NCBI GenBank assembly: GCA_964461295.1
Contig: CAYWTX010000445.1
Span: 1 to 5,794, forward strand
DNA: 5,794 nucleotides
Direction of reading: 5' to 3'
DNA from: CAYWTX01 sp964461295
GTDB lineage: Bacteria; Planctomycetota; Phycisphaerae; SM23-33
In this document: piece by piece, positions 1-5,525 of the stretch
Position numbering within the stretch: position 1 is the first letter of the stretch
Layout: each line of letters starts with the position of its first letter
Notes under the pieces: generated by a model
What the model saw: the letters and a program-made list of their open reading frames with translations, nothing else
The model's database searches: none
What the model was told of the DNA's origin: nothing
Program-made: the position numbers and the translations under genes

Positions 1-1176
1 GCTTTGTACGCATTTCTGCGCCAGACCGATGATCTCAGCGATAGCGAGCAGCCCGTTGCGGTCCGCCAAGCCGCGCTCGTGCGCTGGCGGGCATCACTCG
101 AACGTGCCCTGGCCGGCCAGTTTGACGAGCCGATCCTGCCGGCGCTGGCCGAAGGCCAGGCCCTCGGTCCCGTGGATGTCGTGCCGAGCCAGCACTTCAC
201 GCTGCCGCCGCCGCGGTACACCGAGGCCTCGTTGGTCAAGACCCTGGAGGCCGAGGGCATCGGGCGGCCCAGCACGTACGCGTCGATCATCTCGACGATC
301 CAGGACCGCAAGTACGTGCGCCTGATGAACCGGGCGTTCATGCCGACGGACCTGGGCAAGGTGGTGACCGACAAGCTGGTGGCGCATTTCCCGCAACTGT
401 TCGACGTGCGGTTCACCGCCCGGATGGAGGACCAGCTCGACAAGGTCGAGGAGCGCCACGAGGACTGGCTGGGCCTGCTGCGGAACTTCTACGGGCCGTT
501 CAAGACGGACCTGACGGCGGCCGCGGCCAACATGGTGCACGCGCGGGCGGAGAGCAAGCCGAGCGACTACAAGTGCGACGAGTGCGGCAAGCCGATGGCG
601 TACCGGTTCAGCAAGAACGGGCGATACCTGGCGTGCACCGGCTACCCCGAGTGCAAGACGACCTACCCGGTGGACGAGAGCGGCCAGCGGGTGACCAAGC
701 AGACGGTGGACCTGGCGTGCCCGAAGTGCAAGGCGGCGATGGTGCTGCGCAAGGGGCGGTTCGGCGCGTTCCTGAGTTGCTCGCGGTATCCCGACTGCGA
801 CGGCATCGTGAAACTGGACAAGAAGGGCGTGGTCAAGCCGCCGACGGCCCCGCCGCTGCAAGTGGACGTGCCCTGCCCGAAGTGCCAGGCGCCGCTGTAT
901 CTGCGGCGCTCGGCCCGCGGGCCGTGGCTGAGCTGCTCCAAGTACCCCAAGTGCCGCGGGCGGCAGGCATGGGTCGCGCTGGACGACCCGGTGAAAAAGG
1001 CGCTCTCCACGGCGTTGGAGGCCCACGAGGCGGCCAACCCGGTTTCGCCGCTGACGAGGCTGGGCGGCACGCCGCTGCCGCCCCGCTATACGCCCGGCGC
1101 CGAAGCGCCAAACGCGGAGGCCGGCGCCGTCGGCGAGGCGGGCGCGGACGCGTCGAGCGAGGGCGGGGAGTTCTGA
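1..1176 (+). CDS. topA: DNA topoisomerase I (type IA), C-terminal part, truncated by window start
   Basis: Type IA topoisomerase relaxes negative supercoils by single-strand passage. The reading frame is open from base 1, so the N-terminal Toprim domain and active-site tyrosine lie upstream of the window; 391 residues are visible. The core block RYTEASLVKTLEAEGIGRPS followed by TYASII (about 214-291) is the conserved TopA signature, and the stretch to about base 520 finishes the catalytic core. Three Topo-type zinc ribbons follow, each spaced C-x2-C-x16-C-x5-C, with cysteine codons at 574/583/634/652, 718/727/778/796 and 874/883/934/952. These ribbons bind single-stranded DNA and, in E. coli, RNA polymerase. 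The protein ends in an Ala/Gly/Glu-rich tail of about 45 residues that looks disordered. The TGA stop is followed by no clear U-tract terminator. Family assignment is secure; the first codons shown are internal, not a start. Confidence 0.96.
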   Translation, partial: ALYAFLRQTDDLSDSEQPVAVRQAALVRWRASLERALAGQFDEPILPALAEGQALGPVDVVPSQHFTLPPPRYTEASLVKTLEAEGIGRPSTYASIISTIQDRKYVRLMNRAFMPTDLGKVVTDKLVAHFPQLFDVRFTARMEDQLDKVEERHEDWLGLLRNFYGPFKTDLTAAAANMVHARAESKPSDYKCDECGKPMAYRFSKNGRYLACTGYPECKTTYPVDESGQRVTKQTVDLACPKCKAAMVLRKGRFGAFLSCSRYPDCDGIVKLDKKGVVKPPTAPPLQVDVPCPKCQAPLYLRRSARGPWLSCSKYPKCRGRQAWVALDDPVKKALSTALEAHEAANPVSPLTRLGGTPLPPRYTPGAEAPNAEAGAVGEAGADASSEGGEF

Positions 1177-1294
1177 GAGCTTGTGAGAGAATCGGAGAAG
1201 CGGCCCCATCCCTCTTGGCCCCGAAGGGCCGGTCCGGACCCAGCCGGGGGGGGGGCCGGGAAGCGAGGGCGAGAAGCAGATTGATCCAGCACCC

Positions 1295-1321
1295 GGAACT
1301 TCTCTGTGCCGCGGTGTTCTA
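1295..1321 (+). promoter_or_regulatory. Possible ECF/sigma-E-like promoter for the secreted LTxxQ protein
   Basis: GGAACTT at 1295-1301 is followed after 16 bases by TCTAC at 1318-1322. This resembles the sigma-E type layout, an AAC-centred -35 element and a TC-rich -10 at about 16 bp. I found no convincing sigma-70 pair in the gap. Transcription would start near 1328 and give a leader of about 105 nt. That leader contains a hairpin with stem CTTCG/CGAAG (1372-1376, 1395-1399) enclosing TCCC/GGGA (1377-1380, 1384-1387). The match is to short motifs only, so it is suggestive rather than firm. Confidence 0.3.
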
Positions 1322-1433
1322 CTTGCTGGCGCGCGTACAGGTGCCCTGACAACGGGCGTACGCGGCCAGTCCTTCGTCCCCATGGGACCACGGGCGAAGA
1401 CAAAAGGGAACCGGCCCCACGGAGAAGACGGGT

Positions 1434-2192
1434 ATGAAACGCAGCAACTGGTTGGTGGCGATGTTGGCGGGAGCGATGCTGGTCGTGTCGCCGGCTCTGG
1501 CGCAAGACGCGAAGGCGGCCAAGCCCGCCAAGCCCGCCAAGAGCATCCTCAAGGGCGAATATGCCATCATGGCCGCCGAGTTGAAGCTCGACGACGCCCA
1601 GAAGGCCAAGCTCGAGGAGGCCGTGAAGGCCAATGAAGCGGCCGAGAAGGCCTGGATGGACGGCGCCAGCGGCACGAAGGCCAAGACGGTTCGGGACGAC
1701 CTGGCCAAGGCGAAGGAAGCCAAGGACCAGGCCAAGCTCAAGAGCCTGGGCGAAGAGCAGAAAGCCCTTGCCGCCGAGCAGGCCAAGCTGAAGGAAGACG
1801 GCAAGGCGAAGGTGATGGCCGTGCTGACCGACGACCAGAAGGCCCAGTGGGCCGGGTTCGCCGTCTACCGCTCGACCATCGGCAAGTACAAGGCCGCGAA
1901 CCTGACGGCCGACCAGGACAAGCAGATTCGCGACATGGCCACCAAGATCGCCTCGGTCAAGGCGGCCCCCCCGGAGAAGGGCAAGAAGCCCCTTCAGCCC
2001 TCGCAGGTGCTGAGCAAGGACATCGAGGAGAAGGTTCTCACCGACGCACAGAAGGAAGAGATGAAGAAGAAGGCCGCCGAGGCGAAGAAGGCTGCCGAGG
2101 ACAAGAAGGCCGCCGAGCCGAAGAAGCCGGCCGATGACAAGAAGGCGGGCAAGGACGGCGCGAAGAAGGGCGATGCGGTTCAGCCGAAGTAA
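1434..2192 (+). CDS. Secreted Lys/Ala-rich protein with four LTxxQ-like motifs
   Basis: The 252-residue product starts with a classic signal peptide: MKR, then a hydrophobic stretch, with likely cleavage after ALA at residue 23. It should therefore act in the periplasm or outside the cell. The mature part is mostly charged helix. Four helix starts share the pattern L-(T/D)-x-x-Q: LDDAQ at 52, LTDDQ at 131, LTADQ at 157 and LTDAQ at 202. That motif is reminiscent of Spy/CpxP periplasmic chaperones and of LTxxQ proteins common in Planctomycetota, but the rest is too low in complexity for a firm family call. Residues 60-127 look like coiled coil. The tail from about 207 is a run of Lys/Ala/Glu/Asp with KKAAE-type repeats, basic enough to bind acidic polymers. 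GGAG at 1421-1424 sits 9 bases before the ATG. It is a single-gene unit with a strong terminator behind it. Exact function unknown. Confidence 0.82.
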   Translation: MKRSNWLVAMLAGAMLVVSPALAQDAKAAKPAKPAKSILKGEYAIMAAELKLDDAQKAKLEEAVKANEAAEKAWMDGASGTKAKTVRDDLAKAKEAKDQAKLKSLGEEQKALAAEQAKLKEDGKAKVMAVLTDDQKAQWAGFAVYRSTIGKYKAANLTADQDKQIRDMATKIASVKAAPPEKGKKPLQPSQVLSKDIEEKVLTDAQKEEMKKKAAEAKKAAEDKKAAEPKKPADDKKAGKDGAKKGDAVQPK

Positions 2193-2236
2193 CACGGTTC
2201 GTGCCATATATAGCAGGCAGAGCATGGAAGCGCGAT

Positions 2237-2270
2237 GCGGGTCGGCCCCCACGGGCCGGCCCGCTTCTTT
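2237..2270 (+). terminator. Strong rho-independent terminator
   Basis: A 12-bp stem (2237-2248 with 2253-2264, one G-U pair) closes a CCAC loop and is followed directly by TTCTTT. It lies 45 bases after the stop codon of the secreted Lys/Ala-rich protein and would end that transcript before the tRNA gene. Confidence 0.88.
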
Positions 2271-2386
2271 CCGGCGGCCCGCGGGAAGCATGTCCGCGGC
2301 GGTGTTGCTGCCGATGAGGAACGCGCGGAGGCGCCTTGGGCGCGCTGGGCAATTCCAGTGGGGTGCGACGGATGCACGAAAAAGGC

Positions 2387-2418
2387 TTGCATTAGCTGCC
2401 ATGAACGGTAGATATAAT
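2387..2418 (+). promoter_or_regulatory. Sigma-70-type promoter of the tRNA gene
   Basis: A perfect TATAAT lies at 2413-2418, 18 bases before the mature tRNA 5' end, so transcription would begin near 2425 with a short leader. TTGCAT at 2387-2392 is the best -35 element, but the spacer to TATAAT is 20 bp, longer than usual. With the overlapping weaker hexamer TAGATA (2410-2415) the spacer is 17 bp. The -10 call is solid; the -35 pairing is uncertain. Confidence 0.7.
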
Positions 2419-2436
2419 GCCCTTTGATCGTGATGT

Positions 2437-2510
2437 GGCGGCGTAGCTCAGTTGGTTAGAGCGAGGGATTCATAAGCCCTAGGTCACTGGTTCGACTCCA
2501 GTCGCCGCTA
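2437..2510 (+). tRNA. tRNA with CAU anticodon, probably elongator tRNA-Met
   Basis: A full cloverleaf of 74 nt can be folded. The acceptor is 2437-2443 with 2503-2509, the D stem GCTC/GAGC is 2446-2449 with 2459-2462, the anticodon loop TTCATAA is 2469-2475 with anticodon CAT at 2471-2473, and the T arm is ACTGG-TTCGACT-CCAGT at 2486-2502. The discriminator is A2510 and no CCA is encoded. The D stem has C11-G24 rather than the A11-U24 of bacterial initiators, and the 3 G-C anticodon-stem signature is incomplete, so this is not a classical initiator. Overall it looks closer to elongator Met than to the lysidine-modified tRNA-Ile2, which shares the CAU gene sequence and cannot be excluded. Oddities are a G1-U72 end pair and an A31-G39 mismatch closing the anticodon loop. 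Confidence 0.96.
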
Positions 2511-2537
2511 GTGAAGGCGAGAATGGCTGGGACAGGA

Positions 2538-2558
2538 GCCGTCGGGCTGCCCGGCGGC
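2538..2558 (+). terminator. Stable hairpin downstream of the tRNA, possible terminator or processing site
   Basis: A 9-bp stem (2538-2546 with 2550-2558, one G-U pair) closes a CTG triloop 27 bases after the tRNA. No T tract follows, so it is not a standard intrinsic terminator. It could mark the 3' trailer or act with Rho. The structure is clear, its role is inferred. Confidence 0.4.
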
Positions 2559-2689
2559 ACGGGCGAGGTTCCGCGTGATCTTCGTCCTGGTTGGCGGAAT
2601 TTGCTTGGCGCATCGCGGCAGTGACGAGTAAAAGCATTCGCGTGCTGTTGAGGTGGACGGCAAGGCTGTATGTATCGAGGAGACTTCCG

Positions 2690-2806
2690 ATGATGTCGAT
2701 GCTGGCGGCGATTTCTGATTTTTTCGTCTGGTGGCAGCTTCCCCTGGTCGCGGTTCTCGTCGGCCTGATCGTTTTCATGGTGTGGTATCGCAAGCGCCAG
2801 TACTAG
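2690..2806 (+). CDS. Small single-pass membrane protein, 38 residues, unknown function
   Basis: The ATG at 2690 is preceded by GAGGAG (2677-2682) at a spacing of 7 bases, which is an excellent ribosome binding site. This decides the start over the TTG at 2591, which would add 33 residues of arginine-rich sequence not typical of a real N-terminus. The 38-residue peptide has a short N-terminus with one acidic residue (D10), then a hydrophobic segment from about F11 to W32 rich in Val, Leu, Phe and Trp. It ends in the basic tail YRKRQY. By the positive-inside rule the C-terminus should be cytoplasmic. The codons look normal for the region and the stop is TAG. I do not recognise a family. It stands alone between the tRNA and the ArsR gene on the same strand, so context gives no function. 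The gene could be spurious, but the ribosome binding site and clean membrane segment argue for it. Confidence 0.6.
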   Translation: MMSMLAAISDFFVWWQLPLVAVLVGLIVFMVWYRKRQY

Positions 2807-2922
2807 GCGAACAACAGGCTGCGGCCCTCACTCGGGGCAGGCTGAAGCATCGCGATGGCAAGGGCGGGTTCCGCGTCACTGGAGGCGGGAATCCATATTT
2901 GTCATTATCAACACACCTTGCG

Positions 2923-2931
2923 TGCTATACT
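2923..2931 (+). promoter_or_regulatory. Extended -10 promoter of the ArsR-type regulator
   Basis: TGC directly followed by TATACT forms an extended -10 element. Candidate -35 hexamers are TTATCA (2905-2910, spacer 15) or TTGTCA (2899-2904, spacer 21), neither well spaced, which fits an extended -10 promoter. Transcription would begin near 2938, about 50 bases before the ATG. An ArsR-type protein often represses its own promoter, but I see no clear inverted repeat here. Confidence 0.55.
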
Positions 2932-2987
2932 GCGGGTAAGAGCGTTCATCTTCTGTCGAGACTGTTCACCCTGAGTTGAGGAAACCA

Positions 2988-3323
2988 ATGGCAAAGCAAC
3001 AACAGGCTGATCTGGACCATCTGGCGCAACTATGCCACATCCTGGGCGACAGGACGCGGCTTCGCATTCTTCAGCTCCTTCAGGAAGACGAAAGCAACGT
3101 CACGAACCTGTGCAGCGCGCTGAAACTGCCCCAGCCCACCGTCTCGCGGCACCTGGCAATTCTTCGCATGGCGGGCATCGCCAAGAATCGCCGCCAGGGC
3201 AAGGAAATCTACTACTCGCTCAACGAGGCGGCCGGGCGCGACGCCTCCGGCGGCGTCAAGTCGCTGACCGGGACGGCCAAGGCCATCCAGGTCGGGCCCT
3301 TGGTCATCGGACTGGCCAAGTAA
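2988..3323 (+). CDS. ArsR/SmtB-type winged-helix transcriptional regulator
   Basis: The 111-residue length and domain order are typical of the ArsR family. Residues 9-31 contain the opening LCHILGDRTRLRILQLL, a hallmark of the family. Residues 37-62 form the helix-turn-helix, with recognition helix around PQPTVSRHLAILRMAG, and 64-78 form the wing ending in GKEIYYSLNE. The ATG at 2988 has GAGGA five bases upstream and is preferred over the in-frame TTG at 2976, which overlaps that site. The classical metal site ELCVCDL in helix 3 is reduced to NLCSAL with a single cysteine (C42), and the only other cysteine is C16. The C-terminal His/Asp zinc site of SmtB relatives is missing. So metal sensing is not supported, though a C16/C42 thiol switch is possible. 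No neighbouring efflux or metal gene suggests a target; the gene is probably monocistronic. Targets unknown. Confidence 0.93.
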   Translation: MAKQQQADLDHLAQLCHILGDRTRLRILQLLQEDESNVTNLCSALKLPQPTVSRHLAILRMAGIAKNRRQGKEIYYSLNEAAGRDASGGVKSLTGTAKAIQVGPLVIGLAK

Positions 3324-3342
3324 GGCGAGCTGGCGGCAAGAC

Positions 3343-3387
3343 AACGGCGCTTTCCTCGCGCCGCGCGGGGGAAATCGCCGTTTTCTT
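3343..3387 (+). terminator. Long intrinsic terminator after the ArsR-type gene
   Basis: The outer stem AACGGCG/CGCCGTT (3343-3349 with 3376-3382) continues past a C-T mismatch into TTTCC/GGAAA (3351-3355 with 3370-3374). A GC-rich tip CGCG/CGCG (3357-3360 with 3364-3367) completes it. The T-rich stretch TTTTCTT at 3381-3387 overlaps the base of the stem. It lies 19 bases after the stop and separates this unit from holA. Confidence 0.75.
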
Positions 3388-3512
3388 GCGCGCCGAGCGA
3401 TCGAGAACCGGACGCCGGGCCTCGGAGACCGGACGAACCCCGGAAGCCGGCCGCCTCGAAGGGGTCTTCGGCTTGAGGAACCGGTTTGTGGGTCGAGACT
3501 CGGGGATGACTG

Positions 3513-3521
3513 TGGTATTCT
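3513..3521 (+). promoter_or_regulatory. Extended -10 element immediately before holA
   Basis: TGG followed by TATTCT (3516-3521) fits an extended -10 box. There is no -35 hexamer at 17 bp. The usual start about seven bases downstream would fall at 3528-3529, on or next to the holA ATG, giving a leaderless message. The bases just before the ATG (CTTGCGCCC) contain no Shine-Dalgarno purines, in line with that idea. Confidence 0.4.
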
Positions 3522-3528
3522 TGCGCCC

Positions 3529-4608
3529 ATGGCTGGCATCGAGATCAAACCCCTCTACGTCCTGCATGGCGGCGACGCGTTCCTCGTGGATACCCACCGC
3601 AGGGCCATCGTGAACGCCATCGCCGAAGGCGGCGATCCGCAGCTTTGCACGGCCGTCTTCGAAGGAGGCCGGGGCCGCTCCGGCGGCGCCGTGGAGTCCG
3701 AGGAGGGCGATTCCGACGCGGCTTCGACGGCCGCCGCGGGAGCGGGAGCGGGGACCGGTCCGGCGCGCGGAACGCCCGGCGCCGGGGCGCACAGCGCCGA
3801 CTTGCCCCTTGCCGACGTGCTCGACGAACTGCGCACAGCGTCGCTCCTGGCGCCCCATCGGTTGGTGATCGTCCGCAACGCCGACGCATTCGTCTCCGCT
3901 CACCGCGAGAAACTCGAGAGCTTCTTCCAGTCGCCGCCAACGCGATCCAGCCTCATGCTGATCGTGGCGTCCTGGCCGGGCAACACGCGCCTGGCCAAAC
4001 TGGCCGCGAGGATCGGCCTGACCTTCCCCTGCTCGAGCCCCGAGGGCGACCTGGCGGGGTGGCTCGGCGAAGCCGCGGGCCGGCGCGACAAGAAGCTCAC
4101 AGCCGATGCGTGCGAACTGCTGACCGCGTGGGTGGGGCGCGACCTGTCGGGCCTGGACACCGAAGTGGAAAAGCTCTCGCTGTACGTGGGCGACCGCGAC
4201 ACCATCGACGTCCCCGACGTGGAGGCCATCGTCACCTCCTCGGCCGGGCCGGGCGCATTCGCGCTGACCAACGCCCTCACGCTAGGGGACTGCAAGGCCG
4301 CCCTGGAGGCGATGACGGGAATGCTGCACGTTCGCGGCGAGGAGTTCCGGGCGCTGGGGATGATCGGCTGGCACCTGCGCCGCGTCCTGGCCGCCCGCGA
4401 GCAGATCGACGCCGGCGCCACGCCGCAGCAGGCCACGCCGAAGATGCCCTACCAGGCCATCCGCGACTTCCAGAACATGCTGCGCCGCCGCTCGGCCGCG
4501 TCGCTTCGACGCGACTTCCGCGCTCTGCTCCGCGCCGACCTGGCCATGAAGTCCGGCACACCTTCCGCCGCCGCCCTCCAGCAACTGCTGCTGGAAATCT
4601 GCAAGTGA
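3529..4608 (+). CDS. holA: DNA polymerase III delta subunit (clamp loader) with low-complexity insertion
   Basis: Delta is the clamp-loader subunit that opens the beta sliding clamp during replication; it has an AAA+ fold but no ATPase motifs. The 359-residue product begins with the typical strand KPLYVLHGGDAFLVD (7-21). Residues 94-119 give the conserved run ending RLVIVRNAD, 154-162 the strand and following segment SWPGNTRLA, and 190-225 a lid-like helical region with AGRRDKKLTADACELL. The C-terminal collar domain (about 250-359) includes FRALGMIGWHLRRVLAAREQ. The usual N-terminal hydrophobic wedge that touches the clamp should lie around LRTASLLAP (101-109). Residues 46-89 are an unusual Gly/Ala/Ser-rich insert that typical delta proteins lack. 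The ATG at 3529 gives the family-like N-terminus but has no ribosome binding site. The gene stands alone and converges with a methyltransferase gene. Identification rests on overall motif pattern, since delta is poorly conserved. Confidence 0.9.
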   Translation: MAGIEIKPLYVLHGGDAFLVDTHRRAIVNAIAEGGDPQLCTAVFEGGRGRSGGAVESEEGDSDAASTAAAGAGAGTGPARGTPGAGAHSADLPLADVLDELRTASLLAPHRLVIVRNADAFVSAHREKLESFFQSPPTRSSLMLIVASWPGNTRLAKLAARIGLTFPCSSPEGDLAGWLGEAAGRRDKKLTADACELLTAWVGRDLSGLDTEVEKLSLYVGDRDTIDVPDVEAIVTSSAGPGAFALTNALTLGDCKAALEAMTGMLHVRGEEFRALGMIGWHLRRVLAAREQIDAGATPQQATPKMPYQAIRDFQNMLRRRSAASLRRDFRALLRADLAMKSGTPSAAALQQLLLEICK

Positions 4609-4699
4609 GCCAGCCGGGCCGACCTGTCCTGGAGAGTACCGGCCCCCCCGTGCTCGGCCCGCCCCGGCACGTCGAGGCCGTCGCGGCCCCCCGGCAGGA

Positions 4700-5500
4700 T
4701 CAGCGATGCCTGCCGCCTGTTTCGTCCTTCCTCCCCCATGCCGTGATCCATGGCGGCAGAAAGCTCTTGAAGTGCGCCCACGAGCCCGGCTCGGCGTCGC
4801 GATCGCCCCGGTCATCCTCCCACAACCCCTCGATGGCGAACCCGCAGCCGATCAGGCCGTTCACGACCGTCCCCAACGTGTGCCGGAACTCGCGCGGGCC
4901 GCGAACCCGAACCTTCCGCCCGTCGGACTGATCGATGTCCCAATGGCTGTCCGCCGACGCCGTCTCGCCGTCCCCATACGGGCGCGTGATGAGATACCCG
5001 CGCCCCGCCCAGCCTTCCTCGTGCGCCCCCTGAGAGAACGGGTTCGACCAGTGCAACCGGTACTGCCCTCCCGGCCGCAGCACGCGGGCAACCTGCTCGA
5101 ACACCGTCCTCGCCTCCGGCACGAACGTCAGCGAATGCGCGTGCCACACCAGATCGAAACTGCCCGGCGCAAAGCACGTCAGGTCCCGCATGTCCCCCTG
5201 CACCGTCGTCACGGCCGTGCCGTAATGCTTCGCCGCCTCGCGGTCGCGATCGAGCTGCGTCTCGCACAGGTCCAGCACCGTCACCCGCGCGCCAAGCAGC
5301 GCAAACGCCGCCGACTGCTGTCCGCCTCCGCCCGCCAGCAGCAGCACGTCCTTGCCCGCCGGGTCGTCCATCTTCCCCTCCGGGTCCACGCGCTGCCGCG
5401 CCGTCCCGGCCGTGAGGTCGAGCCATGGCCGCGAGTACATCACGTCGTTCCGCGCCAACTCCTCCCACCGCTCCTGGTTGTATCGCGCCAGTTCATCCAT
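4700..5500 (-). CDS. Class I SAM-dependent methyltransferase
   Basis: The 266-residue protein has the Rossmann-type SAM fold of the Methyltransf_11/25 group. The N-terminus carries the helix YNQERWEELARND (7-19), common in this subgroup. Motif I is LLLAGGGGQQS (53-63), an all-glycine form without the usual preceding acidic residue. D77 at the end of strand 2 (VTVLDL) should bind the ribose, QGDMRDL (101-107) the adenine side, and FDLVWHAHSLTFV (115-127) is motif IV. VLRPGGQY (140-147) is the post-motif loop. The C-terminal third, with WDIDQSDG and SFLPPW, probably sets the substrate, which cannot be predicted. The ATG at 5500 (minus strand) is preceded by GGTGA three bases away, with GGAG a little further up. 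It converges on holA, 91 bases apart, and has no operon partner in view. Small-molecule methylation is likeliest. Confidence 0.93.
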   Translation of the reverse strand: MDELARYNQERWEELARNDVMYSRPWLDLTAGTARQRVDPEGKMDDPAGKDVLLLAGGGGQQSAAFALLGARVTVLDLCETQLDRDREAAKHYGTAVTTVQGDMRDLTCFAPGSFDLVWHAHSLTFVPEARTVFEQVARVLRPGGQYRLHWSNPFSQGAHEEGWAGRGYLITRPYGDGETASADSHWDIDQSDGRKVRVRGPREFRHTLGTVVNGLIGCGFAIEGLWEDDRGDRDAEPGSWAHFKSFLPPWITAWGRKDETGGRHR

Positions 5501-5525
5501 GTTTCACCGTATGACTCCAGCGGTG

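Noticed and set aside
1217..1230. Terminator for topA at the GGCCC-CGAA-GGGCC hairpin
   Set aside because: The stem is only 5 bp and no T tract follows; it is better viewed as a possible repeat core.
94..1383. Long minus-strand open frame of 429 codons opposite topA
   Set aside because: It is antisense to a clear topA reading frame, is Arg/Ala/His-rich as expected for shadow frames in high-GC DNA, and resembles no family.
1086..2402. Long minus-strand open frame opposite the Lys/Ala-rich gene
   Set aside because: Its Leu/Gly/Arg-rich sequence is the complement of Lys/Ala codons, and it runs through the strong terminator and an intergenic region.
2591..2689. Upstream TTG start for the small membrane protein
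   Set aside because: It lacks a ribosome binding site and would add 33 arginine-rich residues; the ATG at 2690 has a strong one.
2820..2840. Terminator after the small membrane protein
   Set aside because: Only a five-pair GCCCT/GGGGC-type stem can form and no T tract follows.
3506..3613. ATG at 3506 after CGGGG as an alternative start before holA
   Set aside because: It is out of frame with holA and leads into a shadow frame of no recognisable content.
4609..4699. Bidirectional terminator between the convergent holA and methyltransferase genes
   Set aside because: The gap is C/G-rich with small hairpins such as GGCC-GTCGC-GGCC, but no T tract on either strand supports an intrinsic terminator.
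3645..4931. Plus-strand frame of 428 codons overlapping holA
   Set aside because: It is Arg/Gly/Pro-rich, out of frame with holA, and has no domain; a GC-driven shadow.
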